The position numbers and the translations under genes were made by a program. The notes under the pieces are model-generated. The model saw nothing but the letters and a program-made list of their open reading frames with translations. It did no database searches and was not told where the DNA came from. Below are positions 5,334 through 5,812 of a DNA stretch of 5,812 bases, one piece after another. The stretch lies in NCBI GenBank assembly GCA_900543305.1, contig UQQZ01000116.1, positions 1 through 5,812 on the forward strand, in the 5' to 3' direction. This stretch comes from an uncultured Oscillospiraceae bacterium (GTDB taxonomy: Bacteria; Bacillota; Clostridia; Oscillospirales; Acutalibacteraceae). Numbering within the stretch: the first letter of the stretch is position 1; every line of letters starts with the position of its first letter.

Positions 5334-5390
5334 TAGTCTAGCGAGCCAACCGGACTAGTTATTTTTTCTTCTGTTCGAAGGCTGCGCGAA

Positions 5391-5428
5391 CCTCAAAATT
5401 TGCGCCGCAATAAACAAAAGAAAAGGGC
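5391..5428 (+). repeat. Diverged direct repeat, copy B
   Basis: This is the partner of 4077-4113. As in copy A, a TGTAAA(A)TCC word follows downstream (5457-5465 here, 4166-4175 there). The leaders of the two HTH genes therefore appear to share an origin. Confidence 0.72.
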
Positions 5429-5523
5429 CGTGAAAAGTATTCTTGTACCAGGCAGGTGTAAATCCAGCAAAGTTAAAATATGCCTTTGGACTTTGCCCTT
5501 GATTATAAACTAGCGGTTGAAAA

Positions 5524-5544
5524 CAGTCGAATACGATTCGATTG
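5524..5544. promoter_or_regulatory. Operator-like palindrome at the XRE promoter
   Basis: CAGTCGAAT (5524-5532) and ATTCGATTG (5536-5544) are inverted around ACG, matching at eight of nine positions, with a perfect TCGAAT/ATTCGA core. The right arm covers the first three bases of the -35. This is the usual layout for a repressor, such as an XRE protein, binding its own promoter. Confidence 0.6.
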
Positions 5545-5570
5545 TCACTGTCTTTGTTTCTTGTTAGAAT
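5542..5570 (+). promoter_or_regulatory. Promoter of the XRE gene
   Basis: TTGTCA (5542-5547) and TAGAAT (5565-5570) are separated by exactly 17 bases. Transcription would start near 5577, giving a leader of about 26 bases that contains AAGGAG (5591-5596). Confidence 0.75.
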
Positions 5571-5602
5571 GTTCTTATCAAACTGATCGAAAGGAGAACA
5601 AT

Positions 5603-5734
5603 ATGGCATACATAGGGCAAATTATTCAGAAGTTGCGTAGGAGGCAGATGATTAGCCAGGGAGAACTCGCAGAAAAATTGCAAATTAGTGTTCAGGCGAT
5701 AAGTAAATGGGAAACTGGAGTTTCCCAAAGTTAA
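5603..5734 (+). pseudogene. Truncated XRE-family HTH regulator (43 residues)
   Basis: The ATG at 5603 follows AAGGAG with a six-base spacer. The peptide runs MAYIGQIIQKLRRR, then MISQGELAEKLQISVQAISKWETG, the classic Cro/C1-type helix-turn-helix: helix 1, the Q-x-x-LAE turn and the VQAISKWE recognition helix. Full XRE domains need about 55-60 residues, continuing G-SxPD and two more helices; here a TAA interrupts after VSQS. The plus-one frame after that point reads FPKVKDTT and stops at 5795 without resembling the missing helices, so a deletion or replacement by other DNA is more likely than a simple frameshift. The promoter, operator-like palindrome and ribosome site are all intact, so a short peptide could still be made. 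An in-frame ATG at 5480 lacks a ribosome site. Confidence 0.65.
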
Positions 5735-5812
5735 AGATACCACATCAATCCCACGCGGACTTTTGCTCAACCGATACAGCCGGAGGGCTGGATAACAAGA
5801 AAAGGCGGTATG
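5735..5812 (+). other. Unassigned right end, possible start of a further gene
   Basis: No complete gene is present. The final ATG (5810-5812) is preceded by AAAAGG (5800-5805), a usable but modest ribosome site, so a gene may begin here and continue beyond the window. Its product cannot be told. Confidence 0.35.

Larger units (their letters stand above)
4630..5390. other. Long non-coding block rich in inverted repeats
   Basis: There is no convincing gene on either strand: open frames exist but lack ribosome sites, domains and normal residue composition. The block carries many dyads: 4745-4763, 4779-4793, 4867-4891, 5025-5049, 5063-5088, a palindrome at 5218-5227, 5226-5240, 5280-5294 and 5304-5333. 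It also has a GTGAGC pair 11 bases apart. Following a mobile-element HTH gene, it could contain a transfer origin, a structured RNA, or the remains of a deleted mobilisation module. None of these can be chosen from sequence alone. Confidence 0.45.

Noticed and set aside
4630..5390. Group II intron or tRNA
   Set aside because: No domain V-like hairpin, no reverse transcriptase frame, and no cloverleaf with a proper T-arm could be built; GGGTTCACAG near 5052 lacks matching stems.
5721..5795. Frameshift continuation of the XRE protein in the plus-one frame
   Set aside because: The continuation (FPKVKDTT onward) does not resemble the missing XRE helices and ends after 24 residues.
1..5812. CRISPR array
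   Set aside because: No regularly spaced identical repeats of 23-40 bases are present.

Overview
This window looks like chromosomal DNA of a gut-type Firmicute (class Clostridia, most like the Oscillospiraceae). The pointers are strong AGGAGG-type ribosome binding sites, an AgrA-like LytTR regulator, a secreted protein with GLUG repeats and three SLH domains, and moderately high but uneven GC. The family placement is an inference from gene types and style, not a database match.

Left part (1-1311): a two-component operon on the minus strand runs off the left edge. Its first gene is a complete LytTR response regulator (818-96). It is joined by a TAATG stop/start overlap to the first 32 codons of a membrane protein, most likely the AgrC/GHKL-type sensor kinase. 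A clear minus-strand promoter and a dyad lie in the divergent spacer. On the plus strand a 104-codon gene follows, for a small protein resembling the C-terminal domain of RNA polymerase alpha.

Middle (1308-4048): the small gene overlaps the start of a large gene by ATGA. The large gene encodes an 899-residue exported surface protein: signal peptide, GLUG repeats, a CxxC-rich segment, a linker, a beta-rich domain and three SLH domains. Two perfect palindromes and a set of competing short helices, one able to mask the large gene's Shine-Dalgarno sequence, sit in the last codons of the small gene. Surface-protein output may therefore depend on translation of the small gene. A strong intrinsic terminator closes the unit.

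Right part (4050-5812): this resembles a decayed or partial mobile-element segment. It holds a HTH_36-like DNA-binding protein whose original ATG appears to have become ACG, about 970 bases without a convincing gene but rich in inverted repeats, a diverged direct repeat (4077-4113 and 5391-5428) lying before each of two HTH genes, and an XRE-type regulator cut off after 43 residues that still has an intact promoter and operator-like palindrome. The last three bases may be the ATG of a further gene.

The best candidates for new biology are the overlapping alpha-CTD-like/SLH gene pair with its RNA-structure junction, and the structured non-coding block in the right part. No complete undescribed system can be demonstrated from this sequence alone.
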